A stretch of DNA of 9,200 nt. Origin: Dehalococcoidia bacterium (GTDB taxonomy: Bacteria > Chloroflexota > Dehalococcoidia > Dehalococcoidales > W693). This document shows, piece after piece, positions 6,275 to 9,200 of the stretch. The position numbers and the translations under genes were made by a program. Under the pieces are notes generated by a model. The model saw nothing but the letters and a program-made list of their open reading frames with translations, searched no databases and was not told the origin of the DNA. Position 1 is the first letter of the stretch. Each line of letters opens with the position of its first letter. The stretch lies in NCBI GenBank assembly GCA_011170385.1, contig DUFE01000095.1, positions 1 through 9,200 of the forward strand. Reading direction: 5' to 3'.

Positions 6275-6643
6275 ATGTCTTACAACTGGGGACCGCACTA
6301 CATAGTTCCTTCGGAGGTGTTAAAGGAGTATTCGGGTAACGTCCTTCTACGCGAGGAGCTTGATGAAGAAATGCTATCAAAGGAGCTAGAAGCGCTGTCT
6401 ATATCTGGTCCAATCATTACTATAACCAATCCCTGGTACTACCGCAACAAGGATAGTGATACCTGGATAAAGATAGGGGAATCCGATGAAAAGCAGGAGA
6501 ACTTCCCCGTCAGGTGGGATACCACCCGCCTGGAAAATGGACAATACGAGGTGATGGGACTGATGCATGTCGTCGTCAGGGGTGAAGATGGGAAAAAGGT
6601 CATCGCCCATGAGAATATCGTCGAGGTCACTATCGCCAACTAG
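6275..6643 (+). CDS. Conserved-looking hypothetical protein with Ig-like C-terminal half
   Basis: I do not recognise this 122-residue protein as a named family. Residues 1-44 are acidic and probably helical (SEVLKEY, LREELDEEMLSKELEAL). Residues 45-122 alternate short beta strands, with the stretch WDTTRLENGQYEVMGLMHVV at 81-100 followed by GEDGKKVIAHENIVEVTI. This is the typical look of an Ig-like/beta-sandwich domain, as found in bacterial surface proteins and chaperone-like modules. There is no signal peptide, membrane segment or cysteine, so it should be soluble and cytoplasmic. It has the best ribosome site of the operon (AAAGGAGG, six bases from the ATG) and starts 26 bases after the ferredoxin. 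The strong site and position suggest a real, well-expressed partner or scaffold of the redox complex. That role is inference. Confidence 0.75.
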   Translation: MSYNWGPHYIVPSEVLKEYSGNVLLREELDEEMLSKELEALSISGPIITITNPWYYRNKDSDTWIKIGESDEKQENFPVRWDTTRLENGQYEVMGLMHVVVRGEDGKKVIAHENIVEVTIAN

Positions 6644-6654
6644 ATGAAAATTTA

Positions 6655-6684
6655 TTGCTTACAGTTATAGAGGATTATTATAAA
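6655..6684 (+). promoter_or_regulatory. Possible weak internal promoter ahead of hisH
   Basis: TTGCTT (6655-6660) and TATAAA (6679-6684) are separated by 18 bp in the 66 bp gap before hisH, the largest gap inside this operon. The -10 matches 5/6 and the -35 only 3/6. The gap is AT-rich, so a chance match is possible. Confidence 0.25.
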
Positions 6685-6709
6685 ATCATCATCTGGGGGA
6701 TATTCGAGA

Positions 6710-7315
6710 ATGGTATCTATAGTTGATTATGGAGCTGGTAATCTGCGTAGCGTTATCAACGCCGTGGCTAAACTCGGCTACCAGCCGAAGCTGGTTGTAA
6801 AGCCGCAGGAAGTCCTTGAAGCCGGAGTGCTTATTCTGCCCGGGGTGGGAGCGGCAGCGCATACGATAGAAAGCCTTAAAAGGTTGGGGCTGGACGACGC
6901 TATAAAGCGATATATCGCCGACGGGCGCCCCTTCCTAGGTGTTTGTATCGGGTTGCAGGTCTTATTCACCAGCACCGAGGAAGGTGGCGGGTACGATTGC
7001 CTCGGCATCATTCCTGGCAGGGTGAAAAGAATCCCAGCTGACTTGAAGATACCGCATATGGGGTGGAATCAGGTAAAGCAAAAAGTGGAGCATATGTTGT
7101 TTAGCGGCGTGCCGGATGGCGCCGACTTCTACTTTGTCCATAGCTATTATGTGGAGCCGGACGATAAAACGTTGATTGCCGGCGAGACCGAGTATGGCGT
7201 TAATATGTGCAGTGTTCTGATACGGGATAACCTGGTGGCGACCCAGTTCCACCCGGAAAAGAGCGGGCAAGACGGGTTAAAAATATATGACAACTTTATA
7301 AGTATGGTGCAGTAG
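6710..7315 (+). CDS. hisH: Imidazole glycerol phosphate synthase, glutaminase subunit HisH
   Basis: HisH hydrolyses glutamine and channels ammonia to HisF, which makes imidazole glycerol phosphate and AICAR in histidine synthesis. It has 201 residues, normal length. Class I glutaminase features are complete: nucleophile Cys79 in GVCIGLQ, and His181 and Glu183 in FHPEKSG. HisH-specific features include the N-terminal IVDYGAGNLRSV, the oxyanion strand PGVG at 44-47, PHMGWN at 115-120 and YFVHSYYV at 141-148. After PGVG the usual Ala-Phe is Ala-Ala, a small departure. The start is supported by GGGGGA nine bases upstream. No other his gene is visible. It sits between redox genes 31 bases ahead of the flavoprotein, so either hisF lies elsewhere or this is a HisH-like paralogue serving another enzyme. 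Confidence 0.88.
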   Translation: MVSIVDYGAGNLRSVINAVAKLGYQPKLVVKPQEVLEAGVLILPGVGAAAHTIESLKRLGLDDAIKRYIADGRPFLGVCIGLQVLFTSTEEGGGYDCLGIIPGRVKRIPADLKIPHMGWNQVKQKVEHMLFSGVPDGADFYFVHSYYVEPDDKTLIAGETEYGVNMCSVLIRDNLVATQFHPEKSGQDGLKIYDNFISMVQ

Positions 7316-7346
7316 AACAAGCCGTAACGAGGCAAGGTAAAGAGAT

Positions 7347-8666
7347 ATGTATAAGATGAAAAAGACGAAGTATCTGATTATTGGCAACTCCGCCGGTGGT
7401 ATCGGGGCGGCTGAAGCCATCCGTGAGCTGGATAATAAAGGGGCGATAATCATAGTCTCTGACGAGCCCTATCCGGCATACTCACGGCCACTTATTGCTG
7501 ACTACCTGTCCAGCCACCGTCCGCTGGAGAAAATGCTGTTCCGCCCGGCCGGTTTCTATGAAGATAATGATATTGATACCGTTTTCGGTGATAAGGTAAC
7601 GGGGATTGATTTTGCCGGGTATACCGCCACGCTAGCAGATGGTAAAACGCTCCAATGGCAGAAGCTACTACTGGCTACTGGCGGCGTGCCCATCGTGCCC
7701 AATGTAGAGGGATTGGAATTAAAGGGAGTTTTTAGCTTTATCACGCTGGACGATGCCAAGGCTATAGACGATTTTATCACCGACTATAGAATGCCCGTGA
7801 AAGCAGTGATTATCGGTGGCGGGCTTATCGGTATAAGCGCCTCCGAAGCACTGGTGAGGCGGGGCGTTAGGGTTACCATCGTCGAGATGAAGGACAGGGT
7901 TTTGAATACCATTCTGGATGAGGAAGCCTCGTCCATAGAGGCGGAGGCTGTAACGAATGCCGGTGTCGATATAATCACTGGACATACGGTAAGCAGGGTC
8001 AACGGTAGCCGGCTGGATGAGGTAAAAAGCACCGTCCTGGACGATGGGCGAACGCTGGACTGTCAGATGGTGGTGATAGCCATAGGCGTCCGCCCCAGGC
8101 TGGAGCTGGTAATCGAGAGTGACATTAAGAAGAACCTCGGTATTATCGTCGACCGCCATATGGCGACCTCGCAGCCGGATGCTTACGCCTGCGGCGATGT
8201 CGCCGAGGTTTACGAATATATATACAGGGAGAACCGCCTGATCCCCATCTGGCCCAACGCCTATCTCGGTGGAAGGGTCGCCGGCTGTAATATGGCGGGC
8301 GGTAGTGCCGAATACCCCGGCGGAACCGCAATGAACTCGGTGAAGTATTTCGGGGTGGATACTGTCTCGGCGGGGATGGTCGTTCCACCCGACGTCGGTT
8401 ACGAGGTTTTTAAGACGAGACACGATGATATATATAAAAAAGTGGTGTTAAAGGACGGATTGATAGTGGGTATGATCTTTAGCGGTGATATCGAGAAGTC
8501 CGGCATAGTTTATAACCTGATGAGAGACCGGGTTAATGTCAGCGGCTTCAAGGAAGCCTTGGTCTCTGATGACTTTGGTCTGGTTTCCCTGCCGGAAGAG
8601 ATATGGCGCAGCAGACTGGCGGTGACGACTCCATCAGAAACCTGCAGTTCCGGGGTGCAGCTATGA
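7347..8666 (+). CDS. FAD-dependent pyridine nucleotide-disulfide oxidoreductase family protein
   Basis: A 439-residue cytoplasmic flavoprotein of the NirB/rubredoxin reductase/NADH oxidase-like group, transferring electrons between NAD(P)H and a carrier. FAD fold: GNSAGGIG at 13-20, ATGG at 110-113, and ACGDVAE at 281-287. NAD(P) fold: VIIGGGLIG at 154-162 and AIGVRP at 245-250. The acidic Glu180 at the end of the second strand favours NADH over NADPH. No cysteine is present near residue 42, so it lacks the redox-active cysteine of CoA-disulfide reductases and NADH oxidases. Reduction of the ferredoxin encoded at the head of the operon is the simplest role, inferred from context. ATG at 7347 is used, although a second ATG at 7356 is almost as plausible. 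It overlaps the next gene by 4 bp (ATGA), so the two are probably coupled. Confidence 0.88.
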   Translation: MYKMKKTKYLIIGNSAGGIGAAEAIRELDNKGAIIIVSDEPYPAYSRPLIADYLSSHRPLEKMLFRPAGFYEDNDIDTVFGDKVTGIDFAGYTATLADGKTLQWQKLLLATGGVPIVPNVEGLELKGVFSFITLDDAKAIDDFITDYRMPVKAVIIGGGLIGISASEALVRRGVRVTIVEMKDRVLNTILDEEASSIEAEAVTNAGVDIITGHTVSRVNGSRLDEVKSTVLDDGRTLDCQMVVIAIGVRPRLELVIESDIKKNLGIIVDRHMATSQPDAYACGDVAEVYEYIYRENRLIPIWPNAYLGGRVAGCNMAGGSAEYPGGTAMNSVKYFGVDTVSAGMVVPPDVGYEVFKTRHDDIYKKVVLKDGLIVGMIFSGDIEKSGIVYNLMRDRVNVSGFKEALVSDDFGLVSLPEEIWRSRLAVTTPSETCSSGVQL

Positions 8667-9200
8667 TAGATATAAAACGAATTAATAATACCTATGGCGA
8701 TGGAAAGGTCATTGACGCCTGCTCCATATTCGGAGCCATGGACAGATCGGGCAGGGTATTCTCCGGCGAGGGCGTTATCAAGGCTATCGCCAACATGCAT
8801 GATCGCGGCAACGGACTGGGAGGCGGTTTCAGCGTCTATGGATTGTACCCGGAGTTCACCGACCAGTATGCCTTTCACATTATGTTTTTAAGCAGGCAGG
8901 GTAGGCAGGAAACGGAGGCTTTTCTCAAGGATGGCTTCAGGCTGGTGGCGCATGAAGAGGTTCCCACCCGACCGGTGAGTGGTATTACCGACCCGCCCTC
9001 GGTATGGCGCTACTTCCTTGACATAAAGGATAGAAATCCAGTGAGCCAGCCCGGCGATGACTACGTCGTCGACAGGGTAATGAGAATAAACACCTGCCTT
9101 AACGATAGCTTCGTCTTCTCCAGCGGTAAGAATATGGCTGTCTTAAAGGGAGTTGGCTATCCGGAGGAGATTGCCGATTTCTTCTGCCTGGAGCAATACA
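8663..9200 (+). CDS. Class II glutamine amidotransferase, split glutamate synthase GltB1-like, truncated by window end
   Basis: The first 179 residues of a protein that continues beyond the window. It resembles the Ntn-hydrolase amidotransferase domain of glutamate synthase as found in stand-alone GltB1 proteins of archaea and anaerobic bacteria, which release ammonia from glutamine. The likely nucleophile is Cys20 in ACSIFGAMD. Residues 47-56, DRGNGLGGGF, match the RG-x-GxGGGF stretch of this group that follows the first helix. Because class II enzymes need the cysteine at the mature N-terminus, a 19-residue propeptide would have to be removed. The ATG at 8663 overlaps the upstream stop codon and no earlier start is available in that arrangement. 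The FMN/Fe-S synthase core and the GXGXG subunit would be expected just downstream, outside the window. PurF and GlmS are less likely because the motifs fit them poorly. Confidence 0.8.
   Translation, partial: MIDIKRINNTYGDGKVIDACSIFGAMDRSGRVFSGEGVIKAIANMHDRGNGLGGGFSVYGLYPEFTDQYAFHIMFLSRQGRQETEAFLKDGFRLVAHEEVPTRPVSGITDPPSVWRYFLDIKDRNPVSQPGDDYVVDRVMRINTCLNDSFVFSSGKNMAVLKGVGYPEEIADFFCLEQY

Noticed and set aside
7719..8423. A 234-codon open frame on the minus strand
   Set aside because: It is antisense to the flavoprotein, which shows both nucleotide-binding motifs; the reverse frame resembles no family and has no ribosome site that I can see.
1..9200. CRISPR arrays, insertion sequences, tRNA or rRNA genes
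   Set aside because: No regularly spaced repeats, transposase-like frames, terminal inverted repeats or cloverleaf-like sequences were seen on either strand.

Overview
The window looks like bacterial chromosome of about 50% GC, densely packed, with sigma70-type promoters, good Shine-Dalgarno sites and many 4-14 bp gene overlaps. Everything recognisable is iron-sulfur/flavin redox chemistry or nitrogen metabolism, which suggests an anaerobe. The gene style is compatible with an uncultured Chloroflexota/Dehalococcoidia-like lineage, but that is an impression and not something the sequence proves. No mobile element, tRNA, rRNA or CRISPR array is visible.

Minus strand, 5511 to 1. An ABC-2 type exporter pair (ATPase 4783-5511, permease 3984-4790) is followed, after a 183 bp gap carrying two TATAAT boxes, by a tightly coupled fixABCX-type electron-transfer-flavoprotein operon: EtfB/FixA, EtfA/FixB with an N-terminal two-cluster ferredoxin domain, FixC (ETF-quinone oxidoreductase-like) and FixX ferredoxin. 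A perfect 12 bp hairpin at 80-106 closes the operon. A further minus-strand gene may begin at base 19 behind a strong Shine-Dalgarno.

Divergent intergenic region, 5512-5765. Outward-facing promoters serve the ABC operon and the plus-strand operon. The plus-strand promoter is near consensus (TTGACA, 17 bp, TGgTAATAT), with an inverted repeat AATACGG-N10-CCGTATT over the predicted transcription start.

Plus strand, 5766 to 9200. A CooF/HycB-like four-cluster ferredoxin, a 122-residue protein with an Ig-like-looking C-terminal half, HisH (glutaminase subunit of imidazole glycerol phosphate synthase) away from other his genes, an FAD/NAD(P)H oxidoreductase, and the N-terminal part of a class II glutamine amidotransferase of the split glutamate-synthase type, which runs off the window. 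The simplest reading is a glutamine/glutamate module in which the flavoprotein and ferredoxin supply electrons to a split glutamate synthase whose catalytic subunits lie downstream of base 9200. The fix operon is a second, separate electron-bifurcation or quinone-linked module. Any link between the two sides is inference.
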